This document shows positions 40,459 through 48,437 of a stretch of DNA of 64,000 bases, piece by piece. The stretch is from Acidovorax sp. T1 (GTDB taxonomy: Bacteria > Pseudomonadota > Gammaproteobacteria > Burkholderiales > Burkholderiaceae_C), in NCBI RefSeq assembly GCF_002176815.1, contig NZ_CP021648.1, forward strand, positions 1,992,001 through 2,056,000. Direction: 5' to 3'. How positions within the stretch are numbered: the first letter of the stretch is position 1; the number at the start of each line of letters is the position of its first letter. The position numbers and the translations under genes were made by a program. The notes under the pieces are model-generated. The model did no database searches. It was not told the origin of the DNA and saw nothing but the letters and a program-made list of their open reading frames with translations.

Positions 40459-41480
40459 CGCACAGCGCGTATCGAACCATGAAGCCCCCGGTGTTGGAAT
40501 GAGGCGGGGGACTGTCACCCTTCGATACGGCCTGCGGCCTACTCAGGGCGAACGGGGGGGGAATAGCACCACCGTTCGTGGTGAGTAGCGCGAAGCGCGT
40601 ATCGAACCATGAAGCCCGGTGTTGGAATGAGGCGGGGGGGCTGGCACCCTTCGATACGGCCTTGCGGCCTACTCAGGGCGAACGGGCGGGGGGAGGTGAC
40701 CAGGGCGAACCCAATAGAACCGCCGTTCGTGGTGAGTAGCGCGCAGCGCGTATCGAACCATGAAGCCCCCGGTGTTGGAACGAGGCGGGGGGGGCTGTCA
40801 CCCTTCGATACGGCCTTGCGGCCTACTCAGGGCGAACGGGCGGGGGGAATAAAACCGCCGTTCGTGGTGAGTAGCGCGAAGCGCGTATCGAACCATGAAG
40901 CCCCTGGTGTTGGAACGAGGCGGTGGGCTGTCACCCTTCGATACGGCCTTGCGGCCTATTCAGGGCGAACGGGGGGGAATAAAACCGCCGTTCGTGGTGA
41001 GTAGCGCGCAGCGCGTATCGAACCATGAAGCCCCGGGTGTTGGAATGAGGCGCTGGGCTGTCACCCTTCGATACGGCCTTGCGGCCTACTCAGGGCGAAC
41101 GGGCGGGGGGAATAAAACCGCCGTTCGTGGTGAGTAGCGCGCAGCGCGTATCGAACCATGAAACCCCCGGTGTTGGAACGAGGCGGTGGGCTGTCACCCT
41201 TCGATACGGCCTTGCGGCCTACTCAGGGCGAACGGGGGGGGGAATAAAACCGCCGTTCGTGGTGAGTAGCGCGCAGCGCGTATCGAACCATGAGGCGCCT
41301 GGTGTTGGAATGAGGCGGGGGGCTGTCACCCTTCGATACGGCCTTGCAGCCTACTCAGGGCGAACGGGCGGGGGGAGGTGACCAGGGCGAACCCAATAGA
41401 ACCGCCGTTCGGGGTGAGTAGCGCGCAGCGCGTATCGAACCCTGTCCTGAGCTCAGCCTGCCCTGAGCTTGTCGAAGGGT
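40441..41480. repeat. Family A repeat array 6: eight tandem composite units
   Basis: CCGTTCGTGGTGAGTAG begins composite units at 40442, 40572, 40723, 40858, 40988, 41121, 41253 and 41405 (spacing 130-152 bp). Each unit holds a GCGC-type element, a spacer with GGTGTTGGAA, then an inverted GGCC-type element (CCCTTCGATACGGCC). The array ends in a CCCTGAGCTTGTCGAAGG variant near 41460-41480. This 1.1-kb gap codes no supported protein; open frames across it only translate repeats. Confidence 0.93.
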
Positions 41481-41556
41481 CGAAGAGCCTGCCCTGACCT
41501 GCAACCCCGCGCATCTTCAATGCCCCCTCTCCTCAAAATAGTGCATCTAGTTGTTA

Positions 41557-41937
41557 ATGCAAAATGTCGCCATGTCACACCAAATTTCGCGCGCGCTGAT
41601 CGGCCTGCAGCTGCTGGCCCTGCTGGTGGGCACGCAAATGCCTAACGCCTGGCGCAATGGCGCAGTGCAGGCCTTGCATGCGCCGTCATGGGTGTCTTCC
41701 ACCGGGCATTTCGTGTTGTTTGCCGGCATGGCCATGGTGCTGGCCGCCCGCCCGCTGGCATGGTCCGTGCTGCGCACCGTGCTGGTGTTGCTGGCGCTGG
41801 CGTTGCTGACCGAAGGGTTGCAGGTGTTCGCCATCGACCGGCATCCGCGCTGGGTGGATGTGGGCATTGATGTGGCCGGTGCGCTGGTGGGTGTGGGGTT
41901 GGTCAAACTGAGGTTTTTATGCTTCGTTCGCCGTTAA
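41557..41937 (+). CDS. VanZ-like small membrane protein
   Basis: A 126-residue protein with about four hydrophobic helices (ALIGLQLLALLVGTQ, FVLFAGMAMVLAA, VLVLLALALLTEG, GIDVAGALVGVGL). The pattern of a helix followed by EGLQVF and then RWVDVGIDVAGALVG is that of VanZ-like proteins, which often accompany surface polysaccharide genes; the function is unknown. ATG at 41557 is used, and 41572 is an alternative. Its 3' end overlaps wcaJ by 19 bp, so the two are translationally coupled. Confidence 0.72.
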   Translation: MQNVAMSHQISRALIGLQLLALLVGTQMPNAWRNGAVQALHAPSWVSSTGHFVLFAGMAMVLAARPLAWSVLRTVLVLLALALLTEGLQVFAIDRHPRWVDVGIDVAGALVGVGLVKLRFLCFVRR

Positions 41938-43286
41938 GGCTGTCTTCGCCCGCTGTTCGCTATGTGGCGATGGCGCTGGATGCTTGCATTATTTGGGGCT
42001 GTGGCTGGGGGGCTTACTGGTGGTACTTCGGCACGGCCGAGCATGCCCGCATTCCGTCGCAATACGAGCTGGCGGTGCTGGCGGCCTCGCTTATGTTGCT
42101 GACGTTTTCGCGCAGCGTTTACCGCTCTTGGCGCGTCAATGATCTGTGGGTCATGCTGCGCTCGGTCGCGTCGGGTTGGTTGTGCTCTGTGGGGGGCGTG
42201 CTGCTCTGGTTGTTTGTAACCAAGTCGTCGTCAGACCTGTCGCGCATGTGGTTTGTGGGTTGGGTCGCGGGCACGCTGGTGGTGTTGTGCCTGCAGCGGC
42301 TGGCGGTTTACGGCGGGCTGCACTGGCTGCGCCGCAAGGGCTATAACTTCAAAACAGTGGTGCTGGTGGGTGTGGGCCCCACCAGCGAGCATGTGCAACA
42401 GGCACTGGCCCAGTCGGCCTGGAGTGGCTTGCGCGTGCTGGCCACGCTGCCGCCCGAGGCGCTGGCGCCTTTCATGGCGGCGCAGCGGGGCCAGCAGCCG
42501 GTGGACGAGGTGTGGCTGTGCCTGCCCGTGGGCGACAAGGCGGGCATTTTTGCCACGCTGGATGTGCTGCGCCACAGCACGGCCAACATTCGCCTGGTGC
42601 CCGATATGTCTGCGCTCAGGCTGATCAATCACGGCATCAGCGAGGTGGTGGGCATTGCTATGCTCGACCTCTCGGCCTCGCCCATCACGGGCGATGTTCG
42701 GCTGGTCAAGGCGGTGCAAGACAGGGTGCTGGGCGCGCTGATCTTGCTGCTGATCAGCCCGGTCATGCTGGCCATTGCGTTGGCCATCAAGCTCACGTCC
42801 CCTGGGCCGGTGCTTTACCGCCAGCTCCGCCATGGCTGGAACGGCGAAGAGATCTGGGTTTACAAGTTCCGCAGCATGGTGGTGCACGCTGAGCAAAACG
42901 GCCAGGTCACGCAGGCGCAAAAGAGCGATGCCCGCATCACGCCGCTGGGCGCGTTCTTGCGCCGCACCAGCCTGGACGAGCTGCCCCAGTTCATCAACGT
43001 GCTCCAAGGCCGCATGTCCATCGTCGGCCCCAGGCCGCACGCCGTGGTGCACAACGAGCACTACAAAGAGCTGGTGCCCCACTACATGCTGCGCCACAAG
43101 GTCAAGCCCGGCATCACCGGCTGGGCACAAATCAACGGCTTTCGCGGCGAGACCGACACGCTGGACAAGATGCAAAAGCGCGTCGAATACGACTTGCACT
43201 ACATCGAAAACCTGTCGCTGGCGCTGGACTTGAAGATCATCGCTGCGACGCTGTTCAAGGGTTTTGTGCACAAGAACGCGTATTAG
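41919..43286 (+). CDS. wcaJ: Undecaprenyl-phosphate glucose phosphotransferase, WcaJ type
   Basis: A 455-residue polyprenyl glycosylphosphotransferase: four N-terminal membrane helices, a CoA-binding-like middle region (FKTVVLVGVGPTSEHVQQAL), a fifth membrane segment (VLGALILLLISPVMLAIAL) and the C-terminal catalytic domain. The latter has WVYKFRSMVVHAE, RRTSLDELPQFINVLQGRMS, VGPRPHAVVHN and KPGITGWAQINGFRG. It starts repeat-unit synthesis by moving glucose-1-phosphate to the lipid carrier. It is flanked by arrays 6 and 7. Confidence 0.93.
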   Translation: MLRSPLRLSSPAVRYVAMALDACIIWGCGWGAYWWYFGTAEHARIPSQYELAVLAASLMLLTFSRSVYRSWRVNDLWVMLRSVASGWLCSVGGVLLWLFVTKSSSDLSRMWFVGWVAGTLVVLCLQRLAVYGGLHWLRRKGYNFKTVVLVGVGPTSEHVQQALAQSAWSGLRVLATLPPEALAPFMAAQRGQQPVDEVWLCLPVGDKAGIFATLDVLRHSTANIRLVPDMSALRLINHGISEVVGIAMLDLSASPITGDVRLVKAVQDRVLGALILLLISPVMLAIALAIKLTSPGPVLYRQLRHGWNGEEIWVYKFRSMVVHAEQNGQVTQAQKSDARITPLGAFLRRTSLDELPQFINVLQGRMSIVGPRPHAVVHNEHYKELVPHYMLRHKVKPGITGWAQINGFRGETDTLDKMQKRVEYDLHYIENLSLALDLKIIAATLFKGFVHKNAY

Positions 43287-43308
43287 CGCTTCGACTGGTT
43301 TGGGGCAT

Positions 43309-43732
43309 GCTTCGATACGCGCTGCGCGCTACTCAGCACGAACGGGCGGGGTGGGTGCGGTGGGTGAAGCGGGCGAGGTGGGCAAGGTGGGTGAAGCGGG
43401 CGAGGTGGGCAAGGTGGGTGAAGCGGGCGCTGATCCCCGTTCGCCCTGAGTAGGCCGACAGGCGGTATCGAAGGGTACTCACCACCAAGATATACACCGT
43501 TCGCCCTGAGTAGGCCGCAGGCCGTATCGAAGGGCTAGCACGGGCGCAGGACATGCTTCGATACGCGCTGCGCGCTACTCAGCACGAACGGGCGGGGGGG
43601 CAAGGTAGGTGAAGCAGGCACTGATCCCCGTTCGCCCTGAGTAGGCCGCAGGCCGTATCGAAGGGTACTCACCACCAAAGTGCAGATATACACCGTTCGC
43701 CCTGAGTAGGCCACAGGCCGTATCGAAGGGTG
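43309..43732. repeat. Family A repeat array 7 (wcaJ-GIY-YIG junction)
   Basis: Elements in both orientations fill the 466-bp gap: TTCGATACGCGCTGCGCGC at 43311 and 43557, and GTTCGCCCTGAGTAGGCC at 43439, 43499, 43629 and 43695. Between 43355 and 43430 a 27-bp tandem tract (GGTGAAGCGGGCGAGG then TGGGCAAGGTG) has expanded. No gene is seen. Confidence 0.9.
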
Positions 43733-43752
43733 CCTAATTTGAGGGGAAAAAT

Positions 43753-44037
43753 ATGTTCTGGGTTTACATCCTGCGTTGCGCCGATGCGAGCTATTACACC
43801 GGGCACACAGACAACCTCGAAAAACGCATAGGCGAGCACCAGTCGGGAATAACTGGCGGCTACACCTCTACGCGCCTACCGGTTGAACTGGTGTGGACAC
43901 AGGAATGCTCCACCCGCGAAGAAGCCCTGGCGGCTGAACTGCAGGTAAAGGGCTGGAGCCGCCGCAAAAAAGAAGCCTTGCTCACAGGCGACTGGGCAGC
44001 AGTTTCAAAATTCGCGAAGAAAGATTTTTCGAAGTGA
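43753..44037 (+). CDS. GIY-YIG nuclease domain protein (UPF0213-like)
   Basis: A 94-residue single-domain protein with the N-terminal VYILRCADASYYTGHT (GIY-YIG variant: VYI ... YTG), then EHQSGITGGYTSTRLPVELV and the Glu-bearing REEALAAELQVKGWSRRKKEAL. Stand-alone proteins of this type are common and little studied; a DNA-nicking role is inferred from the fold. It lies alone between repeat arrays 7 and 8, and no other EPS gene is attached. Confidence 0.85.
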   Translation: MFWVYILRCADASYYTGHTDNLEKRIGEHQSGITGGYTSTRLPVELVWTQECSTREEALAAELQVKGWSRRKKEALLTGDWAAVSKFAKKDFSK

Positions 44038-44039
44038 AG

Positions 44040-44478
44040 GCTTCATGGTTCGATACGCGCTACGCGCTACTCACCCCGAACGGTAGTCCTATCCCGCCCA
44101 CCCTGAGCAGGCCGCCAGGCCATACCAAAGGCCCCACCCCGTTCACCCTGAGCAGGCCGCCACGCCGTATCGAAGGGTGCTCACCACGAACAAGCAAACA
44201 TACTCCGTTCGCCCTGAGTAGGCCTCAAGGCCGTATCGAAGGGTACGTCAAACCACAACACGGGCCCACGACAGGGTTCGATACGCGCTACGCGCTACTC
44301 ACCCCGAACGGTGGTTCTATCCCGCCCACCCTGAGCAGGCCGCCAGGCCATACCAAAGGCCCCACCCCGTTCGCCCTGAGTAGGCCGCCAGGCCATATCG
44401 AAGGGTGCTCACCACGAACAAGCAAACATACTCCGTTCGCCCTGAGTAGGCCGCCAGGCCGTATCGAAGGGTGCTCCA
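44040..44478. repeat. Family A repeat array 8 (GIY-YIG-gmm junction)
   Basis: A block of about 230 bp is duplicated: GGTTCGATACGCGCTACGCG at 44047 and 44276 each begin a run of GGCC-type elements (CCTGAGCAGGCCGCC, CCCTGAGTAGGCCGCC) ending CGAAGGGTGCTCACCACGAA. Some cores are altered (ATACCAAAGG). No gene is supported in the gap. Confidence 0.9.
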
Positions 44479-44517
44479 CCACGATGAAGCACAACGCCGG
44501 CGTAAAGGGGCAGGGTA

Positions 44518-45045
44518 GTGGCACATATTGACAATGCAGCCTTGCTGCCGGCACCCGCGTTCGCCGCGGCCGTGGCCGCGTTGCCGCTGGTCTCGCTCGA
44601 TTGGGTGCTGACCAATCCTGACGGCCAGCTGCTGTTGGGCCAGCGCCTCAATGCGCCCGCGCGCGGCTGGTGGTTTACGCCGGGTGGGCGTATCCGCAAG
44701 AACGAAGCCCTGGCCCATGCGCTGCAGCGTGTGGCCTGCGATGAGCTGGGGTTGGCGCCGCAGCTTGCCGGCATGTGGGCAAGCCGTGCGCAGCTGATGG
44801 GTGCCTGGGACCATTTCTACCCCGACAGCGCTTTCAGCCCTGACGCAAGTACGCATTACGTGAACCTGCCGCACTGGCTGGCGCTGACGTGGGCCGAGGT
44901 GGCGCAGCTTGCGTTGCCCGTGGGCGAGCAGCACAGCGCCTGGCAATGGTGCCCGCTTGCCGATGTGGCTTGCAATCCGCTGGTGCATGAGTATGTGAGG
45001 CCGTACGCGGCCTGGGCGTTGCCTCGCGCCGCACGTTGTGATTGA
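44518..45045 (+). CDS. gmm: GDP-mannose mannosyl hydrolase (Nudix)
   Basis: A 175-residue Nudix protein starting with GTG. LVSLDWVLTNPDGQLLLGQR and WWFTPGGRIRKNEALAHALQ show the incomplete Nudix box characteristic of GDP-mannose hydrolases, where the usual second REXXEE part is changed (RVACDELGL). It hydrolyses GDP-mannose or GDP-fucose and may balance sugar-nucleotide pools for this locus, as gmm does in the E. coli colanic acid cluster. Array 8 precedes it and a 14-bp-stem palindrome follows. Confidence 0.88.
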   Translation: MAHIDNAALLPAPAFAAAVAALPLVSLDWVLTNPDGQLLLGQRLNAPARGWWFTPGGRIRKNEALAHALQRVACDELGLAPQLAGMWASRAQLMGAWDHFYPDSAFSPDASTHYVNLPHWLALTWAEVAQLALPVGEQHSAWQWCPLADVACNPLVHEYVRPYAAWALPRAARCD

Positions 45046-45080
45046 TCCGGCATCTTTGAACTTGAAACAACCGTTCGGGC

Positions 45081-45110
45081 TGGGCTTGTCGAAGCCCTTC
45101 GACAAGCCCA
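45081..45110. terminator. Large palindrome, terminator-like, related to the repeat family
   Basis: TGGGCTTGTCGAAG at 45081-45094 and CTTCGACAAGCCCA at 45097-45110 make a perfect 14-bp stem with a CC loop, 36 bp after gmm. TTCG...CTTGTCGAAG is a variant of the family A end. No T-run follows. The remaining 186 bp to yjbH show no other feature. Confidence 0.55.
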
Positions 45111-45296
45111 GTCAGGGCGGGTTTCACAAATAATTCCCGCCGAATCAATACGATGTATGGTAAAAAATGTTGCCGAAAGAAACACAAAAGTGCCATTGGC
45201 TACATTTCTGATGTGGTTTCCCCAGCCCTGGCTTGCCACGGCATTGACATGGCTCTCAGCGTCCCCTTTGTCCTGACATTTTCATCAGACCTCAGC

Positions 45297-47417
45297 ATGT
45301 ATCAAAAGTTTACAACGCGTGTTGCGCGCACCACCTTCAAAGAATGGCTTCCGGCGCTGGGGCTGTTGGCTTTGCCGGTGTTGGCGCAACCGCAAGATTT
45401 GGGTGTGGCCACCCTGGGCGCCACGGGCGGCCTGACCATTCCTTCGGCCTATGTGCTGGGCTCGGGCGATATGGCGCTGAGCGCGGGCAATTATGTAGAC
45501 CCCAAGCTGGGCAACTTCAGCCGCAAGCAGAACTACACGCTGGGCTTTGGACTGCTGCCGGGGGTGGAGCTTTTTGGACGGTTTGCCGAATACCAGAACC
45601 CGCGTTCCGTGCCGCCTGGCGCCCTCGATGTGAGTGGGCCGCGCGACATTTCTGGCAATGTGAAATGGCAGTTGCCTTTGGATGTGCCCGGCATTCCCAA
45701 GTTGGCCGTGGGCGCCACCGACCTGAGCGGTGGCGCGGTGTATTTCAGCTCCAAGTATGTGGTGGCCAGCGATCAATATGGCCCGGTGCGCTGGTCGCTG
45801 GGCTATGCGCGCAGCAAGCCGGCGCTGGAGCGGGCCCAAAGCGCGCGGGTGCTGGACGGCGTGTTTGGCGGGGCCGAGCTGTTTCTGGGCAACAGGGGCC
45901 TTTCGTTGCTGGCCGAAACCGATGGCACGCAGCGCCATGCCGGTCTGCGTTACCAGTCTGAAGCGCTGCCTTGGTTGGCCGATGGCTATGTGGTGGGCAC
46001 GCTGCAGCGCTCTTTTGGTGCAAAAACGCTGGCGGGGCGCTCCGCCGATGACACTAGCTTCAATGTGTCGCTGGTAATGGCGCTGGGCGCATCCGACACC
46101 ACCCGCAAGGCCTGGGCCGATGCCGTTCGGCCGCTGGCGCCGCTGCCTTTGCCAGGCACGGCGCCTGCTGACGGCATGGCGGCCACCGCGCACGACCGCA
46201 TGGAAGACCTGACCCGCGCCCTGCGCGACAGCGGCCTCGATCGTGTGCGCGTTGGCATGCTGGGCCAGGAGATGCGGGTCGAATACGAAAACTACCGCTA
46301 CCTGCACAACGAGGCCGATGCCTTGGGCGTGGTGCTGGGCCTGGCCGCTGAATACGCGCCCGCTGGCGTGGAGCGCGTGAACGCCGTCACGCTCAAGGCG
46401 GGCCAGCAGGTGCTGGAGACGTCGGTTGATGTGGCGGCGTTTCGCGGCTTTCTGCGCGATGGCGACGCCTCGCCGGTGCGCGTTGGCATGCGCGTGGGCC
46501 AGGGGGGCGGCTTTGGCACCAGCGCGGTGCAGTGGGCTGGCGAGGCCGTGCAGCGCACGCGGGTGCGGGTTGAGCTCAAGCCGCTGCTCAACTACACCCT
46601 GGGCACCGAGTTTGGTGCGTTTGATTATTCGCTGGCGGCCAACGTGCGTGCCACGGCCGGTTTGTGGCGCGGCGCCGAGGTCTATGCCGATGTGGTGCAG
46701 CGCCTGGACGAATCCGACAACATGCAGCCGGGCCGGATCTTTGCCAGCTCGCAGCACCGCAATGGCCTGAGAACGCTGGCCTTGCAACAGTCGCTCTGGC
46801 TGGGGCCACGGGTGTTTGCCAGCGCTGGTGTGGGCCGCTACAACCACAACTACCGTGGCGTGGAGGGCGAGTCGATCCTGTTCATGCCCTGGAACGAGGA
46901 CACGGTGCACCTCAAGGGCAGCTACCTGCGCCAGCAGGGAAGTGCGCTGCCTCGCACGCAAGAGGCCTATGCCGCGTCGTACCGCTGGAAGTTCGATTCA
47001 AAAACCTGGGTTGAAGGCGGCTACCACCAGTACACCGACCGCTCCACCGGGCCGGCTCTGGCGCTTACCCGCTGGTTTGGCGATGTGGCGGTGCAGGTTT
47101 TTGCGCGCAAGGGTGGCTCCAACACCTATGTGGGCCTGGAGCTGAGCCTGCCGCTCACGCCGCGCCAGGGCATGGGGGCGGGCACGGTGCAGCTGGCTGG
47201 CACGCCACGCTATGCGCAGTCCATCCGCACCTTGATGACCAATGGCGGCAACGCATACAACTGGGTTGACAGCCGTTCCGTGCGCCCGGTGGCCCTGAAT
47301 TACCAGCCCGAGGTGGAGCAGCTGAACTCGGGCCGCATTACGCCAGATTTCATCAAAGACCAGGTGCAGCGGATGCGGGAGTCGTTTTTTCTCCACGCGC
47401 GCAACCAGTTGGACTAA
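45297..47417 (+). CDS. yjbH: YjbH-domain outer-membrane exopolysaccharide protein
   Basis: A 706-residue protein with a signal peptide (WLPALGLLALPVLAQPQ) and YjbH-family sequence: GATGGLTIPSAYVLGSGDMA, then amphipathic beta-strand repeats through the C-terminus (KAGSYLRQQG-like LKGSYLRQQG, VEGGYHQYTDRSTGPAL). The family forms outer-membrane beta-barrels linked to exopolysaccharide production (yjbEFGH, gfcD). The start at 45297 (MYQKFTTRVARTTF) gives a proper signal peptide; the longer in-frame start at 45153 does not. It is a candidate for the late export or modification stage of this polymer. Confidence 0.82.
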   Translation: MYQKFTTRVARTTFKEWLPALGLLALPVLAQPQDLGVATLGATGGLTIPSAYVLGSGDMALSAGNYVDPKLGNFSRKQNYTLGFGLLPGVELFGRFAEYQNPRSVPPGALDVSGPRDISGNVKWQLPLDVPGIPKLAVGATDLSGGAVYFSSKYVVASDQYGPVRWSLGYARSKPALERAQSARVLDGVFGGAELFLGNRGLSLLAETDGTQRHAGLRYQSEALPWLADGYVVGTLQRSFGAKTLAGRSADDTSFNVSLVMALGASDTTRKAWADAVRPLAPLPLPGTAPADGMAATAHDRMEDLTRALRDSGLDRVRVGMLGQEMRVEYENYRYLHNEADALGVVLGLAAEYAPAGVERVNAVTLKAGQQVLETSVDVAAFRGFLRDGDASPVRVGMRVGQGGGFGTSAVQWAGEAVQRTRVRVELKPLLNYTLGTEFGAFDYSLAANVRATAGLWRGAEVYADVVQRLDESDNMQPGRIFASSQHRNGLRTLALQQSLWLGPRVFASAGVGRYNHNYRGVEGESILFMPWNEDTVHLKGSYLRQQGSALPRTQEAYAASYRWKFDSKTWVEGGYHQYTDRSTGPALALTRWFGDVAVQVFARKGGSNTYVGLELSLPLTPRQGMGAGTVQLAGTPRYAQSIRTLMTNGGNAYNWVDSRSVRPVALNYQPEVEQLNSGRITPDFIKDQVQRMRESFFLHARNQLD

Positions 47418-47523
47418 ATGGAGCAAGCGGGGCTTGAAACTTGCTTGATCTTCCGGCAATTCGATTAATATGTTTCTAGCGGTTTTTTTGATGCGTTTGT
47501 GTTAACTACTGAAGGGGAAATTT

Positions 47524-48120
47524 ATGCGTTTGAACAACATTTCTTTGGCGGCTGTGGTGTTGGGCGGTAGCGCGTTGCTGGCTGCATGTGGCGGTGGCGG
47601 CGATGACCCAGCGCCTGATCAGGTTGTATCGGCGAACACCACGGTGGCCATCGACAAGGCCAGCGGCCCGGCCGCAGTGACGGCGATCCTGGACAAGGAG
47701 TTTGCGTTTGACGCCGTACCAGCATTTGAAACGACTGCTGCAACCAAGCTGAAGCTGACGGGCACCGGCGCTGAACCCAAGTTTGAACTCAGCTCGGACG
47801 GCGGTACCGCAAAGGGTGACATGTCGTTTGGCTCCTGCATATTCAAGGTGACCAGCACGACCTTTCTTCCACCCCATTTCATGGCCACGTTGCCGACAAT
47901 CACCATAAGCAGCTGCAACTTTTTCCTTCCTATCGGTGGCTTTGTAGCGGGCGCCGCTCCCCGCCCCGTTAATCTGCAATGGATGCTGGGTAATGCCACA
48001 TCTCGCCCAGTTTCCCTGCCCGTGTCTATCAGCTCGTCGGGCGGGATCACGCTGAATAACTCGAGCGTGGGCAACGCTACCCTGGTGACTGCCACGGGTG
48101 CAACGGGCGGCGGCAGCTAA
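47524..48120 (+). CDS. Predicted lipoprotein, unknown function
   Basis: A 198-residue protein with signal peptide and lipobox (SALLAACGGGGDD, Cys22). The mature part starts with an acidic Gly-rich linker and contains two further Cys (FGSCIFKV, ISSCNFFLP) that could pair, followed by a Ser/Gly-rich end (ATGATGGGS). No family was recognised. It follows yjbH after 106 bp with a good ribosome-binding site (AAGGGGAAA), the last gene of the EPS locus, so an envelope role in polymer handling is possible but unproven. Confidence 0.75.
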   Translation: MRLNNISLAAVVLGGSALLAACGGGGDDPAPDQVVSANTTVAIDKASGPAAVTAILDKEFAFDAVPAFETTAATKLKLTGTGAEPKFELSSDGGTAKGDMSFGSCIFKVTSTTFLPPHFMATLPTITISSCNFFLPIGGFVAGAAPRPVNLQWMLGNATSRPVSLPVSISSSGGITLNNSSVGNATLVTATGATGGGS

Positions 48121-48194
48121 AAACAGGGGCCCGGTTGTTGGTGTTTGCCGTATCGCTCAGGCGAACGGTTCAAGCCCCATCACACCGGGTTAGA

Positions 48195-48255
48195 AATTAA
48201 GCAAAAACAGCTGCCAGCGCTTTTGTACAAAGCGCTGGCAGCTATCAATTTTGAA
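48195..48255. repeat. Family B dispersed repeat, perfect palindrome
   Basis: AGCTGCCAGCGCTTT (48209-48223), TGTAC, AAAGCGCTGGCAGCT (48229-48243) is a perfect 15-bp stem, the best-preserved family B copy here. AT-rich flanks (GCAAAAAC / ATCAATTTTG) match other copies. It lies 88 bp after the lipoprotein gene and could act as a terminator. Confidence 0.75.
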
Positions 48256-48263
48256 GCTCCGCT

Positions 48264-48374
48264 TCAGCGTCCCGCTCCCCCCGGTTTCTGGTACATGCCC
48301 TCGATGGCCTGCACAAGGTGCGCCGTCAGGTTATTGCGCTTGATATTGAGCGTGGGCGTCAGGTGCACCGCGCG
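48264..48374 (-). pseudogene. Relic of the 3' end of a long-chain acyl-CoA synthetase gene
   Basis: The minus strand reads VHLTPTLNIKRNNLTAHLV then QAIEGMYQKPGGAGR-stop. LTPTLNIKR and the IEGMYQ end match the C-terminus of AMP-forming fatty-acid-CoA ligases, where TPTLK(I/L)KR is conserved. An in-frame TAG at 48375-48377 closes it upstream, and another frame carries a trace of the preceding segment (AAKGEPTRL). It is therefore a decayed gene end, with no complete ligase present. Confidence 0.6.
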
Positions 48375-48437
48375 CTAGAGCCGGGTTGGTTCACCCTTGG
48401 CGGCTGTCGCGATACCCGAACCGTTGCAGCCAGTGGG

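Noticed and set aside
40609..41381. Open frames of 80-131 codons across the repeat arrays
   Set aside because: They translate only the repeat unit (for example FVVSSAQRVSNHEAPGV) again and again and have no ribosome-binding site or other coding signal.
40442..41480. Regular repeats suggesting a CRISPR array
   Set aside because: Units are 130-152 bp composites with internal inverted palindromes, spacers are not unique but are themselves repeated, and no cas genes are present.
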